Below the pieces are notes generated by a model, which was not told the origin of the DNA, did no database searches, and saw only the letters and a list, made by a program, of their open reading frames with translations. A stretch of DNA of 64,000 nt from Gnetum montanum (lineage: Eukaryota; Streptophyta; Gnetopsida; Gnetales; Gnetaceae). The number at the start of each line of letters is the position of its first letter. The first letter of the stretch is position 1. The stretch lies in assembly GCA_015680685.1 (NCBI GenBank), contig MNCI01013909.1, forward strand, positions 218,496-282,495, written 5' to 3'. Positions 42,600 through 55,840 of this stretch are shown piece by piece. A program made the position numbers and the translations under genes.

Positions 42600-45060
42600 A
42601 CCGCTAGTTCCACAAGTGTGCAAAGTGATATATACTCATCCAGATGAGTATGTGCCTGATTTCACCTTCATCCTACATTAGGATGAGCAATTGCGATGAT
42701 GTGATATGGAAGGCAACATGGTATTACCTCTCGATTAATTTGTGCTCGGGATGTTGCTTCAAACTATAAAGAAGTTAGGCATCTCAGATCTTCAATAGAA
42801 ATATGTTGTGAATGGTTATGACACTTAGGAATACTTTCCCACTGAAACACAAGGCTAATGAGATCAACATTAGGGGAGGCATCATGAGGATGCAAAGGGG
42901 AAACGGTTCACAAATCCCTTGTTCTTATTGAACCAAGATGATAATGAGGATCCTCCCTTTGAGGGATCTTACCATGAAGATTCTCTACCCTTTTTTACTG
43001 GTGATGAGGATGTGACCTTGAATCTGTAGTCTACATATTCCAATTCAAGTTCAGGGAAATATGGTAGTCAAGGCAAGGGGTCAAACATGCATCACGATAA
43101 TGGGAAAACTGATGAAAGTGGCCATGATAACTGAAGGAAAATTACCAGACATCATGATGGCGGTAGTCCTCCTCCCTCTTTGCCCTCTTCATTTGCATCT
43201 ACTTCTTCCTCCTCTTATGATTTTGAAAGATGCTATAGAAGGAATAACCATGATGGAGGTGAGCATCGAGGAAATAATACTAATCACCATGCCCACAATA
43301 ATCAAAGAGGTAATAGAGGACATCATTAGTAACAATGAAATAATGATGATGATGAGCCTTTGTTAGCGACTTGAAGTATGCTTAACATCACAGAGGTAGT
43401 TAAGATCTCAACTAGGCATGTGAAAGATAGTTAGATCAAGTGCTTAGACATGAACAATATTCCAAGATTTAAGGAGGGATATAACTTTGATTCGTAGAAC
43501 CATCTACAAGCCTTTCACGATGCCTACGCCTTACAAAACATCGAGAATGATTGGTAGAAACTCAAGCAATTCCCTAGGATACTCATTAAGGAAGCAAAAG
43601 GCTAGTATTGGTCCTTGGAGCTGGAATCCATTTGTAGATGGAGTACCATGCTAGAACTATTTAATGATAAATATCAGATGTACTCCAGAGTGTCTAACTT
43701 GAGAAGGCAAATACAAGGTTGGAAACAGGGAACACATGAATCCTTGGATGTTGCCATGGGTAGATACTATTCTCTTTTACATCGATGCCCTGGCCATGGT
43801 TATTCTCAGAGAGAACAACTCTGCCACATCATAGATGGGCTCATAGTAGAAACTAGAAGAACTTTTAGTGTTTACGCCCAAGGGAGATTGTTTAAACTCA
43901 GAGCTCATTAGATAAAAAGGCTAATAGAACAAGTTGCAAAAGAAGAAGGTGAGTTATGAAAAAGGAAAAGTGCAGAAGAATATAATAGGGATCCTTCCAT
44001 CAGAATAAGGAAGGTCTGATTTTGTGATGAGGAGGAGTCACCACTCGACAAAGTCATGAACAAGAAAACCTTGCCCATCCAAAAATCTATTTCTAATATT
44101 TTGCAAAAGGTTGATAAATTATGGGACTCTTTCAATGAAAAATTCCAAATTGGTATGAAAATTGTTGAAGAATCCAAAAAGAAAAATAGTGATTATAACC
44201 ATAGGCAATAGAAAGAAGCTAAACATGCCTACCAAAGAGGTAAGGGCAAAGCTACTATAGTGGAAGAAGTTATGAAGATAGACTCTAATGATGATGTTGG
44301 TTATGACATTTGTTAGTATGAACATCCTAAGAGCTATTTCCCTATGATGTTACACTTACAAGAGTCTAGGGTGTATGCGTTGAATCCTCGATTAGCACGG
44401 AGGCAAGTACCCAGACGATTGTCTTATCCTCAAGGTAATCCAAGGTAGTTCCACTAGCAACAACAAGCTTACTACCCAAGTGGAGCTCCACCACAACCAT
44501 ATGAATAGTTTCAACAGTGGCACCAACCAAAATTGTGGGGAATGCCATCACCAAGAAAACAGTACCCTTATAAGAAACCAGATCCATACGGGTACTATGT
44601 TCAGCAACCCATCTCTCTAAGAAGCTCTTCTAGCCACACCTCATTCTAGCATCACTATTACCCTCCAAAGTACTATCAAACTCACTCACCATCTATTTGA
44701 GGGAAGAACCCATATCCATACCACCCTTTGCATCCATCTGTACACATCGCTTTGCCTTCAACCTAGTTACCTTTTGTTCCATTCATGTAGGGTGAAATTC
44801 CCCCACAGTTGTAGCAACGAAATGCTACAAGATTTTTACATTCACAACCAACCTTCCAACTAAGTGGTTTGGATAATTGATCTAGGAAATGATCATTTTT
44901 TGACTCACCAGTCCTTCAAAACCCTCACAACCTAATGTAGCTAGTTGCCCTATATCTCCAACACCCTCATTCTTTTCATCAAACACATTTGAGTACCCTT
45001 CAAACCAAACGTCACCTCATATCCACATTGTGATGTTAACTTATGCTATTTACGATTGGA
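42600..45060 (+). pseudogene. Element D gag (degraded)
   Basis: One frame throughout with in-frame stops: HPDEYVPDFTFILH, a His/Asn/Ser-rich stretch, NNIPRFKEGYNFDS, HLQAFHDAYALQNIENDW, LELFNDKYQMYSRVSNLRR, PGHGYSQREQLCHIIDGL, a degraded zinc knuckle (YDIC*YEHPKSYF, about 44300) and the Pro/Gln/Tyr tail. Stops sit at Gln and Trp positions of the relatives. The start codon cannot be fixed; the ATG at 42590 is in another frame. Confidence 0.7.
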
Positions 45061-45500
45061 TCAAGGCTGGCAATCTTCTCATGAAAAGATCCAATATAAA
45101 AAGTGCTCTCATTTACTTACATATCATTGGACATGAGCCATGCAAGGATCTTCTTGATTCTGGTTCAGGTGTCAATCTCATCTCCCATGACATGTACAAA
45201 GCCTAGAACCTACCAACCCTTAAGAAGAGCAATATTTATTTAGAATTGGTAGATCAGTCAATCACTATTTCCTTAGAACTAGTGGAGGACATTGTGATCA
45301 TAGTTTGTGGGTGGTCCTATCCTACTAATTTTCTAGTGATTAAGATGAAAAATTGCAAACTTCCCCATCGTTATGGGAAGAGCATGATTAAGCATAGTTG
45401 ATGCACGAATGGGCATCAGGGACCTCTCCTTGAAAATATCCAAGGAAAATGAATTTGGAAGGCTAGAGAAGAAGCGTGCTCCATGCATCATGTACAACAA
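45061..45500 (+). pseudogene. Element D aspartic protease, active-site triad kept
   Basis: LLDSGSGVNLISHDMYKA at about 45148-45200 keeps Asp-Ser-Gly. ELVDQSITISLELVEDI and VCGWSYPTNFLVI follow. A frameshift then falls before the MGRA motif. Of the three proteases in the window only this one keeps the catalytic motif. Confidence 0.7.
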
Positions 45501-46005
45501 TAATGGGTGCAAAGAATTGGTCCATCAAAAGTACATATATTAAAGCATGCAATATGTGTGTGCAAGACATAGATATCCAAAGGTATCTATATGAAGTAGC
45601 CATAAAATATGAGGGCACCCAATGGTTTACTGCTGACTCAGGTAGCAGCACACTATGCATGGAACCTACTGAGAGCCTAACATGTGCTTATGTTAAAGGC
45701 ATGGATGAACTTGAACAAGTTCATTACCAAATATTTGATGATGAAGATGATGATACCTATTGGGAAGAGTTGGAAATTCATGAAAGTTTCAAACAGGAGC
45801 CCCTAGAGTTAAAAACTCTACTAGTTGACATGAAGTATGCATTTTTGAATAATGGCAAGTTGGTTATAATTATGCAAATCTTGCTTTTGAACAAAAAGAC
45901 AACCTATTAAAGGTGGTCAACAAGTGACCAACAGCCTTTGCTTGGTTATATCCTAAACTGATAGGAATTGATCCAAGGATATGCTAGCATCATATTTACA
46001 TTAAA
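45501..46005 (+). other. Element D protease-RT linker
   Basis: Open for 144 codons (45476-45910), with GTQWFTADSGS, CMEPTES and an acidic DDEDDDTYWEELEIHE stretch. It aligns with the linker in B and has no catalytic motif. Confidence 0.5.
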
Positions 46006-47300
46006 CTAGCCATGAAGCCAATAAGGTAGCCATAGAGGTGGCTAAATCAAAAATTGAAGTAGATCGTCAAGGATGAAATAGAATAATTCCTCAAGGTGGG
46101 GTTCATTTATCCCATTGTGGATAGTGAGTGGGTTAGCCCACTTGTAATTATGCCAAAGAAAGGTGGCAAGCGATGGGTCTGCATTAACTTCAGGTTATTG
46201 AATATGATAACATTTAAAGATCATTTTCCATTGCCATTTGTGGACAAAGTGTTAGACACTATCTTCGGGGATTGCTATTATTGCTTCTTTGATGATTATA
46301 GTGGCTATAACCAAATCCAAATTGGGCCAGAAGATCAGGCCAAGACAACATTCATGAGTCTTCTAGGGACTTTTACATATTGTAAGATGCCATTTGGTTT
46401 GTGCAACACCTCTGCAACATTTCAACACCTAGTCCTTAGTATTTTCCAATAGTAAATTGGTAGTAGGGTAGAATTCTTTATGGATGACTTCTCTACCTAT
46501 GGGGCTACATTTGAGTAAGCCTTGGATTGCCTTGAGCAAGTACTGAAGAGATGTGTTGAAACAAACCTTAGGCTCAATTGGTAGAAAAGCCATTTAATGG
46601 TCTAGGAAGGCATAGCATTGGGGCATAGAATTACTCAAGCAGAGATTGAGGTAGACCTAGAAAAAATAAGGGTCATCTAAGGAATGACATGCCATCTAGA
46701 GACAGTTAAAGATGTCTGATCATTTCTTGGATACACTGGCTGCTACCGGTGATTCATAGAGAATTTCTCTAAGATCGCAAAGTCATTGGTCAAGCTTACA
46801 AAGAAAGATGCTCCATTCATCTAGATCAAGGAGTTCGAACATGCATTCTACCAGGTGAAGGAAAAATTCATAGAAACTCGAATTATATGGGCACTAGACT
46901 AGTCTAGACCATTCCACATAATGACAGATGCATCTAATTATGCTTTAGGTGCCATGTTTACATAGTTGGATGATAAGAAACATCCATATTACATCCATTG
47001 AATGAGTCAAAGCATTGTGGATGCACAGTTGAATTACACCACAATTGAGAAAGAACTGATGGCAGTGGTGTATGCTCTCAAAAAGTTTAGGCACTATGTG
47101 CTTGGATACAAAGTATTTGTGCATACAGATCATAGTGCCATCTGCTTCTTGATGAATAAGCCGATGGTGAGCCCCGATATCATATGGTGGCTTGTGATCT
47201 TGTAGGAATTCAATCTCAGAATGGTATATTGGAAAGGGACTAAGAATGTGGTTGCTGACCATCTCTCTTGGTTAAGATGGAATAACAAAGAGGAGGAGAG
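46006..47300 (+). pseudogene. Element D reverse transcriptase and RNase H
   Basis: GFIYPIVDSEWVSPLVIMPK, FPLPFVDKVLDTI, DDYSGYNQIQIGPEDQAKTT, KMPFGLCNTSATFQ, then the catalytic FMDDF (46477-46491). RNase H: MTDASNYALGAM, TIEKELMAVVYAL, VHTDHSAICFLMNK. Several CAG/TGG-to-TAG stops. The open RT stretch 46096-46452 shows the wild-type Gln and Lys codons that are stops in B. Confidence 0.88.
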
Positions 47301-48640
47301 CCTACTCTCTGATCAATTTCTAGATGAACTTCTATTTACATGAGTAATAAATGATCAAGTGCCCATAGAAATAAAATGGTACAACAATATTCTCACTTAC
47401 CTTCTTACTTAGGAGATTCCACAAGGTATGAAATTTAGGAAGAAATAACAGTTTCTTCATTGGGCAAAGTACTTCATAAAAATCAATGGACACCTCTACA
47501 AGGTATGCATCGACGGCTTGGTTCATTGGTGTATCATTAATGTGGATCAACTATGTGTTTTCTAGGATGCTCACAAAGGCCCTTGCAGAGGCCACTATGT
47601 AGGGAGATGCATAGCCATAAAAATCTTGATGGCAGGATACTATTGGTCTACAATCTTTAGGAATACCCACCAATTTGTTCAATCTTGTAAATGCTAAAAA
47701 AGTGATGGTGGGATGACCACTCGAATGCAAGGTCATCAATAGTGGATTAAACCACTAGAGCCCTTTGACATATGGGGCATAGACTTTATGGGTTCCATCA
47801 CACCCATGTCCAATTGGAAGGCATATATCATCATAGTAGTCGACTACTGTACTAAATGGGCAAAAGCAACAACCATCATCGATTGTACATCATCCATTGC
47901 TACTAGATTTTTACAAAAAATGTTGTAAATAGGTTTGGGGTGCCACGTGCAATAATTTCTAACAATGGAACTCACTTTATAGGTGCCACCTTTCAAAAAC
48001 TTATGTAATGCTTGGGGGTTGAACATAAATTAATAACACCCTATCACACCTAAGCCAATGGTCAAGTAGAGGTAACTAACAGGAAGATTACAAAGATTCT
48101 CATAAGAACCATAAGTAAAGATAGGAAATACTAGAGCACAAAACTTAATAATTCCCTTTGGGCCTACCACTCAACATGAAAAATTCCTATTGCATACTCT
48201 CCTTATGAGCTAGTGTACAGAAAACTTCCAAAGCTATTGATTCAATTCGAGGTTTGTACACTCTCAATAACCTATGATCTAGACCTTGACCTCAGTCTAG
48301 CATAAAGAGAAAGATCGATCAACCTAAATGTGATAGATGAAAATTGATTAGTAGCCGTATCTTTGAATGAAGTTCACAAGGCATTTAACAAGCAATGTCA
48401 TGACCTTAGAATACGAAAAGTAAAACTTGAACTGGGAGATAAGGTTCTCTATTGAAACCCCACACATGTACCCAAAAAGACAAAGTTCCAAATGTTGTGG
48501 AAGAGACCTTATATAATTGATCAAACTTTTTCCTTTGGGGCCATGTTAATCTACAAACCTAGAAGCCTAGATAAAAAGTAGTTGGTCAACATCCAACAAG
48601 TGAAACCTTTCCATGAATCCAAGCAAGCTAGTGCAAAAAA
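47301..48640 (+). pseudogene. Element D integrase (degraded)
   Basis: GPCRGHYVGRCIAIKI and a Cys pair near 47690; the core has WGIDFMGSI and VVDYCTKW. The SDNG region is frameshifted or mutated (ISNNGTHF in another frame). The GPY/F-like LWKRPYIID lies near 48500. No chromodomain. Confidence 0.8.
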
Positions 48641-48693
48641 TACCTCAACAAATGGACAACCACGTTCAATTTTTTGGAACTCTTTTTAACTCA

Positions 48694-48870
48694 GTCATGG
48701 GGGAGATGGCCACCCATGCTAACCACATCCATGGCTTCTTAGTTTTTCACCTTTTTGTTTTATACATTTTTGTTTTACACTTTGTTGATTTTTATTTTAC
48801 AACATTGTTTGTATGTTTTATCTTTCTTGAAAATTTTATGTTTTTTTATATACTTTATTTTATTTTTGTG
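48694..48870 (+). promoter_or_regulatory. Element D internal polypurine tract and T-rich block
   Basis: CAGTCATGGGGGAGATGG (purine core 48698-48709) lies at 55% of the element. TTTTTGTTTTATACATTTTT-type repeats follow to about 48870. Confidence 0.6.
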
Positions 48871-50160
48871 TGTGAATTTTCACTATTTTTACTAATAAAA
48901 GTGCTTTATTACTACAGGACATAGTGCCACTATTGCTATTTGCTAATGATGGTTTGTGCTTAATGTTGTGATTGTTAATGTTTGGTTTCTATTTTTGAAT
49001 TCTGATGTCTAATAACTATGACATGGTTTATTTTTCATGGAATAGACAGTGAGTCCATGAAATCCACCCATCCACAAACTCTATGGTTTTCCTTGTTCTG
49101 GAAGTTTGAGGTCCCTTTCATTTAAGAAACGTTTTATAAATTGGTGACCTTGGTAGTTTTTGGAATTGGGAAGGATTCGAAGGTTTGTAGAGGGTGTGAA
49201 TTCAAGGGGAATCAATACTCTTTGTACTCTTCTACTTGCTTAAGTGCTTGGGGTGTTTTTCATAGCCTACTTATCATTCCATGTCAACCACTACAAGAAG
49301 TTAAATAAAGTCTTTGCATGGTGTGGTTTCCATCTAAAGAGAAAAGAAAAAAAAACATGATGGGAATTCAAAGCACATCCCTTAGACAAATAAATGGACT
49401 ATAAGCACTAGTTATGGACCTAGAAAGACATGTTATACATGCTTGAAGGTCCCATCTAACTAAGGCCCTCTCTCACTTCCTACTTCTCTTTTCTTCTCTT
49501 TATGGAATGATGGTTGTTTTGTGGGAGAACTCTTGTGTCTTGAGGGGATGGATCAGTCTTAGAGTGGTGATGTGAAGTCACTGAAAGAGGCTAATTTTGG
49601 TTTGGACTAAGGATGGATCTTCTCAGGTCATTTTAAACACAAATTCCACAAGGGACTTCTTATGACCTCAATTTGGGATTCCATCCCACCTTCTCAATCA
49701 TCCATCTATGCTACCATAACTCACCTCACTACCAATTTTTTTGTTATGCTTGATGTCTTTGTTTGATATGTTGGAATTCTTAGATATATTCTTCTAGGTT
49801 GGTCCTTAACTTTTCATGACCATTAAATTGATCATGGGGCCCATGAACTCCTTAGTTGAGGTTATGCAAGGGCAAAAAGGACATGTGCCTGCTGTGTGGA
49901 GGATCCACTTGCATATCTCTTGGTTTAGATAGTTAAGTCCCTTACCGTAGACACTGCTACAATTCTATCTTTCACATATTTCATTGTGTATCTTGCTTTG
50001 TGCTCCTTAAACTCATTAAATTCATTCTCCAAATCATTTTTTTAATTTTTTAAGCTCCAACATCCTCTTCCACTATTTTCATCATGTTTGTGACTTTTTG
50101 GACTTCCATTTGACTCTAATTTCACTAAAAAACTCTTTATATTTTCAATGTTTTAGCAAA
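48871..50160 (+). other. Element D long non-coding spacer
   Basis: No credible coding frame. It shares islands with B and F: AGACAGTGAGTCCATG (about 49045), CTTTGCATGGTGTGGTTTCC (49313), GGGAATTCAAAGCACA (about 49362) and TGTGGAGGATCCACTTGC (about 49897). Confidence 0.5.
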
Positions 50161-50277
50161 GTCAACGCAAATCAATGAAAGTCAATGATGGTCAACAACC
50201 ACGTTAGCTAGGCCTAGTCAACGTAGTTGACCCTGTTGACTAGGTCTAGTCAATGCAAGTTAAAAACTCTATATATA
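50161..50277 (+). promoter_or_regulatory. Element D internal promoter-like array and TATA box
   Basis: GTCAAC/GTCAAT/GTTGAC cores start at 50161, 50181, 50191, 50217, 50226, 50235 and 50249. They include GTTGACTAGGTCTAGTCAAT, which resembles the GTTGACTAGGCC unit of this element's U3. TATA box CTATATATA at 50269-50277, about 0.46 kb before ORF3. The sequence after the TATA box aligns with the matching place in B. Confidence 0.7.
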
Positions 50278-50672
50278 CCATTGCATACTTTGCAATTTTT
50301 TGTCATTTGCTTCAAAACAAGAGGGGAGTTTTTGAGATTTTTTAGAGCTCACAACCTTGAAGAGCCCATAACTTTCTAACTATTTATCCAAATCATTCTA
50401 TTCTTTGATCTTGTAGCTACTAAAGGTAAGCTCTTTATGGTGGGGGTTGCAAAATGTAAGGTTTGTGATGGAAGTTTTTGAAAGTTTTTTCTAACTTCCC
50501 CAAAGGGTTAATGAATACAATGATATAAAACCATCAATTTTTGAGAGTTAACCCTTCCAACACCCTCTGGAATGTCTTATTAACATTAAAACACATATAA
50601 AATAATGATTAAAATTGATTAAATTAGCCATAATTACAACTTATCCAAGTGTAACTATTCTAAGGAGATAAG

Positions 50673-50733
50673 GTATCCCAATTGTTTCATGTTACACAAC
50701 AATTGCTAACTTGTGGTCATGTTGTGATTACAG
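50673..50733 (+). other. Candidate 61-nt intron directly before ORF3 of element D
   Basis: Donor GATAAG|GTATCC, branch-like GCTAAC, acceptor TGTGATTACAG, then ATG. A stronger donor, AAAG|GTAAGCT, at 50426 could give a longer alternative intron. Confidence 0.7.
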
Positions 50734-53594
50734 ATGGCACCAAGACTGAAATGACTGCAAGAGGGAGGACCATCACAACCAAGGGAGAAATAGCCAAAAA
50801 TTGAAAGGGGCCAAGAAGAGTAGGCTTAGGATTAGCCAGAAGAAACCCATGCAATAGGACCTCTTCGAAAGAAGCCTAAAGCGGAATCTATTTGATAGAT
50901 TCTCGAAGAAGAAGTTGCAATAGAACAATTGCAACATGGGGAAGTACTAGGATCCATATTGAGGCTTCAACTTATACTAACATAAGCTTGCCTTGATACC
51001 ATTAGGCCCCATGATATCCAACACTCAATTCTCCATGAACTAAATTTCAAGACATTTTTAGAGCATGCTCTAGTAGAGGTGAAAACACAATTGTAAACCT
51101 CTCCCATGTGGCCAATCATCACTTTCAGTGGGGAGTGGTACATGGGAGAGATGTAGCTCTTTTGGAATAACAGAAGGATAGGCTCAACATTGAAGATCAA
51201 GGACATTCAGGTGTCCTAATGAGTTGAAGTTATCACACAAGTTCTTTGGTTGTTTGATTATAGGAGATAATTGGTAGAGCTATCTACACAAGCTAACACT
51301 AAGGCCAAAAAGAAGTGGACCTAGTGGTGCTATGGGGTCGATTGTGAGGAATTTGCGGGCTCACACTAGTGAAACATGTATACTTCAAGATAGTAGTTTA
51401 TTACCTCAATTTGATGGTGAGGCCTAGCAAGGTGACTGCCTTTTCTACTTGAACATGCACTACACTAAGCAAGAGATTTCTAGTGAACCTTTTACAATTG
51501 ATCTATTTAGAGATCAAGAAGCACTTTGAAGAAAAAGAACATGGAAGGAAAACCTTGCCTTTTCCATGCCTCATTAGGAAACATTAAAAAAGGGTAGGAA
51601 TCATCTACTATGCAAATGACACAATTAGGCATACTTTTATAGCCTTGTGGTTTGAAATGATGAAGGAAAAGACACCTGTTGTGTCTAAAGAAGGGGAGTA
51701 GCAGCCACAACCTCCACTGCCTACTCAAGAAACAATGCTAGAGGCCCACGTAGGCATTGAGTGCTTACATGAAATCTAAGAATAACTCTTACATGAGTAA
51801 GAGCAATGTGCATGAATGAGTGGTAGAGACCCATCTGTATATCAACTTGCAATGAGTCACCTTAATGAGGTGGCTCAAACAATTAGCCAGATGGAAAGAG
51901 GTGGACTGATATTCTCTACCCGACGAATGCAGTTGTCCACAAAATTGAATCTGAGTGTTTGAGAGGTGACGGTGTCTCTATCTTAACACCATTTATCCCT
52001 AGAAATCTCCAAGAATGCCACCTCCTTTTTGGTGCACTTAGAGGAGGGCGAGGGGGCAATTGTATTGGTGATGTAGCACCAATGGCAGAAGACTGTTGCT
52101 AAAGTAGTTGTTGACTGAATTGTAGAAGCACTTAACACACCTATGATGTATGTACCAAACGTATATGCACTTCAAGATGTGTAGATGTCCATAGGCATAG
52201 TTAATAAAAGATTGAATGTAGCCCAAAATGAAGAGTTGTTGGACTGATTGGTGGAAATCAAGCAACTGATTCTGGATATCTTCAAATTTTTAGATCAAAT
52301 TATTGTAACCTAGTTGGAGTTGTTGGAAGCAAAGGGAAAATGCATCATTTTGGAAGGGAAACTTGAAATGGCTCAAGCACAAAACCAATGCTTGGCTGTA
52401 GAAGTTGCTGAACTGTGTGCTTATTTTGCTAATCCTGCACTTCTCAGCCCGGTAATAACTAGAGATGAAGCTTTTCAGCAGCTTCAACAATAATTAAAAC
52501 AAGTTGAGGAGGAAATGGTAACAATCATCTTCAACTAGTACATAGCAGAAGAAAAAACCTAGTTGGTACAAAAAGACTTAGTTTAGATGCACTAAGAAAA
52601 TGAATTACTAATTGCAGAAAATCATTGCCTATTCAATGTTAATGCACAAAAATAATAGATGTAGCTTTTCATTCATTAACAATAAGAGCATCTCACTAGG
52701 GTAAACATAGAATTAAAGAAATTGGCCATGGAGAATCATAATTTTTCTATGGAGGAAGTTTGAGCCTTATGCCAGAAATCTAACATTGACATTACCTCTT
52801 GAAAAAACAAGACTCAAATTTGAAAGAGTTAAGAATCACTATAGAGATTAGCTTGGCTAGTAGAAGGAAGTAAATGAGAAGCATATTCAAATGGCTAAGG
52901 CAAAAGAAACAAGGCCTTGCATCAACTCTAGCAAGGAAGAGAGGTGTGGTAACCCATCATTGATGGAATGGATGCCTATAATAGAGTAGAGATCCACTTG
53001 AAGGAGTTGCAAATTGAAGAAATGATAGAGTATATGGAACTAGCCAATCTCCACTATGCAAACCTTGTGATGCTGACCACCAGATGACCGTGGTTAGAAC
53101 TCAAAAAGCAAGTGGCCAACTCATACTTGCTATATGAGATCAAGTTCAAGCATCATAAGGACACCAAGAAAAAGCTTAAGAAGGCAAACACTAAACTCAA
53201 AGTTCTCAAGGCATGATTCACTGAGCAACAATCAACTACCAAGAACTTGGCCAAGAGAATGAATGATTACTAAGAGCTAAAAGATGGAGTCAGAGTGTTT
53301 AACATCGGGCGAAAATAATTCATTACCTAATTCATCAATGCTAAGGATCTATTCTCAACAATTTCTTATCCCTAAGATGTGTCCATTTCAGCCCACATTG
53401 GCAAAGCTACATGGACCATGCACGATCCTAGGAGTAAGGAGGAGAAAATGAAAGCATTTTTGAATGCTTTTTTCCTATCACCAAAAGTTGCAGTAGCAGC
53501 AGGATAGTCATAGTTGCCTCAACGTTAGCACATGCTTGATGTTGATGAAGGTCCTTCAAAGCCTCAAGAACCTCCACCACCTAGGACTATTTGA
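50734..53594 (+). pseudogene. Element D ORF3 (3' accessory protein), degraded
   Basis: Starts MAPRLK. The globular domain is recognisable in pieces: ELNFKTFLEHAL, SPMWPIITFSGEWYMGEM, WCYGVDCEEFAG. The coiled-coil region has LKFERVKNHYRD and VNEKHIQMAKAKE, and the end is QEPPPPRTI followed by TGA. Domain order and both ends match B and A. It is heavily mutated with dozens of stops, so it is older or less constrained than the copy in B. Confidence 0.6.
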
Positions 53595-53819
53595 TCTTCT
53601 CCACCACCTTCATGGCATCAAAGGAAGTGCTTTCAAACTATTGTAGAGACATGTCATGGTGTTAAATTTTGTGTCATGAATACCATAATTTTTGTAATGT
53701 GTTGATTTGTACACTCAAGCATTTAGTTTTGTCAAGTTAGTTTATTTTGTTAAGAGTCAGTCAATAATCCCATACCTTTCTAATTTTGTAAAGGAACTTG
53801 AGGACAAGTTTTCATTTAG

Positions 53820-53830
53820 TCATGGGGGTA
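53820..53830 (+). promoter_or_regulatory. Element D 3' polypurine tract
   Basis: TCATGGGGGTA directly before the 3' LTR; AACTTGAGGACAAGTTTT lies upstream. Confidence 0.8.
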
Positions 53831-54644
53831 TGATGAGTCATGTTTGGCTGCATTGTTGAGGCCTCGTTGACTAGGCCTTATCGATGTAGGGTCTATTCTT
53901 GCCTATAAATATGTGCTCACTAGTTGCATTTATGATAATAGATTCATAGCAGTAGTAGAGCTCTTGTAGTTTTTCTATTCAAAAGTTAGAATATTTTCTC
54001 GAAAGTTAGAATAGAGTCATTGAGTATATAGATCTTTATTTGAGCATTGTTGTACCTTAGCATGATAGTGTGTATGGCAATAAAGACGAGCTTCTTGATA
54101 AACCTTGTAGCATTCTGGATAGTTTACCTATTTTATTCATGCATTTAATGTTTTCTAGTAATTAAGATAATTAGGCTAAGTAAGCAAGATAAGCTAGATA
54201 AACTAAATACATAAGTATGAATGCTTCGAGTTTAACACATATTTGCTTGGTACACCTAGTAGCGTAGTGCTTGGTAACCCAACAGTGGATACGTGGGTTC
54301 AGGATGTGTACAGAAAGTGGGATTAGATGCTTATGTTAGGATTAGTTAGAGATCAGTTAGTTAATTAAATTAAATTAGTCATTAAATTAATTTTTCTCTA
54401 TCTTCAAGCTCCAAAGAACATAAAACATAAAATATTAAAAATCATATTCCTTGATTACACTTAACCATACCTTTGTACTTCACAAGTGTAATTGGGAAGA
54501 TAACAAATAACTATTAGGGTAAAATTCACTTCCTAAAAGATTAGTGCACCAAAAACTAGAGAGTCCATAGAATTTGAGCAGATCATGCGTGAGTGCTTTG
54601 TGATTTGTATGGTTGGGCATAGGGGTACCCTTCACCACTCATCA
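53831..54644 (+). repeat. Element D 3' LTR (814 bp)
   Basis: TGATGAGTCATG...CCACTCATCA. It is shorter than the 5' LTR, partly through loss of about two 14-bp U3 units and a deletion near 54000. TATA box CTATAAATA near 53903. Confidence 0.88.
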
Positions 54645-54649
54645 ATATC

Positions 54650-55840
54650 CCTCCATGTATATTGTAGCATCGAATCTATACAAATTCCACCATCAAACCA
54701 AAGAGGCAACTGTAGAGAAGATTGAATCAAAAGATGAAACAAGTTGTTAAAGATGAAGTTGGAAAACTTCTTAAGATAGGATTCATCTATCTTATGGTAG
54801 ATAGTGAGTGGGTAAGTCCACTTGTTATTGTGCCAAAGAAAGAAGGATAATGGAGGATCTGTATAGACTTTAGGCTATTGAACATAGCCACATTCAAAGA
54901 TCATTTTCCATTGCCATTTGAGGATCAAGTATTGGATAAAATTGTAGGACACCATTACTATAGTTTTCTGGATGGGTATAGTGGCTACAACCAAATCTAA
55001 ATTGCACTAGAAGACTAGGCCAAGACAACTTTCCTAAGTTCTCAAGGGACTTTTGCATATAAAAAGATACCCTTTGGCCTCTATAATGCTCATGCATCTT
55101 TTCAACACTTAGTCTTAACCATCTTTTAGTAGCAGAGATTAGTAGTGGTGTGAAAGTCTTCATGGATGACTTCTCCACCTAGGGTATTGACTTTGAATAG
55201 GCATTAGACCCTCTTGAGTAGGTACTTAAATGATGTATAAAAATAAACCTGCAACTCAATTGGTAGAAGAGCCACCTAATGGTTAGAGATGACATTGTCT
55301 TGGAGCATAGAGATTTAGAAAAGGAATAGAGGTGGACTGTGAGAAAGTAAGGACTATCCAAGGAATAACTAGAAAACCTAAAATTATCAAAGATGTGAGC
55401 TCATTCCTTGGCCATACTAGTTACTATAGGTGCTTCATTGAAAATTTCTTTAGAATCATCAAACCACTAGTAGAACTCACCCAAAAATATGTAGTCTTTG
55501 AATGGACCAACAAATGTGAACAAGCATTCTATCTCTTGAAGTGGAAGCTCATAGTAATCCCAATTTTATGCATCCCAGATTAGTTCAAACCATTTCATAT
55601 CATGATAGACACTTCTAACAATGCCTTGGAAACAATTCTTACATAGATGGATGATAAAAATGCACTTATTATATCCATTATGCAAGCCAAAGCATTATGT
55701 GTATGCAACTCAACTACACCACCACTAAAAAGGAACTTATGGAAATGGTGTATGCCTCACAAAAAATTAGGCACTATGGGCTTGGATATCCAATTTTTAT
55801 AAACATGAACGATAGTGCAATCCAATTTTTATACACACGG
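54650..55840 (+). pseudogene. Fragment E: truncated Ty3/gypsy reverse transcriptase and RNase H
   Basis: Frames give HRIYTNSTIKPKRQL, QVVKDEVGKLLKIGFIY, DSEWVSPLVIVPKK, ICIDFRLLNIATFKDHFPLP, FLDGYSGYNQI-like, FMDDF, FLGHTSYYRCFIENF, then a worn RNase H ending near SAIQFL. No LTR, gag or integrase is attached. It belongs to the same lineage as B and D. Confidence 0.75.

Larger units (their letters stand above)
41494..54644 (+). mobile_element. Element D: full-length Ty3/gypsy (Athila/Tat-like) with ORF3
   Basis: 13,151 bp. Flanks ATATT (41489-41493) and ATATC (54645-54649) form a target duplication with one C-to-T change. Same gene order as B. It is more decayed: six transitions in the primer site, many TAG/TAA stops, but few frameshifts. 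Left of it lies LINE and repeat sequence, right of it a truncated pol fragment (E). Confidence 0.9.
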
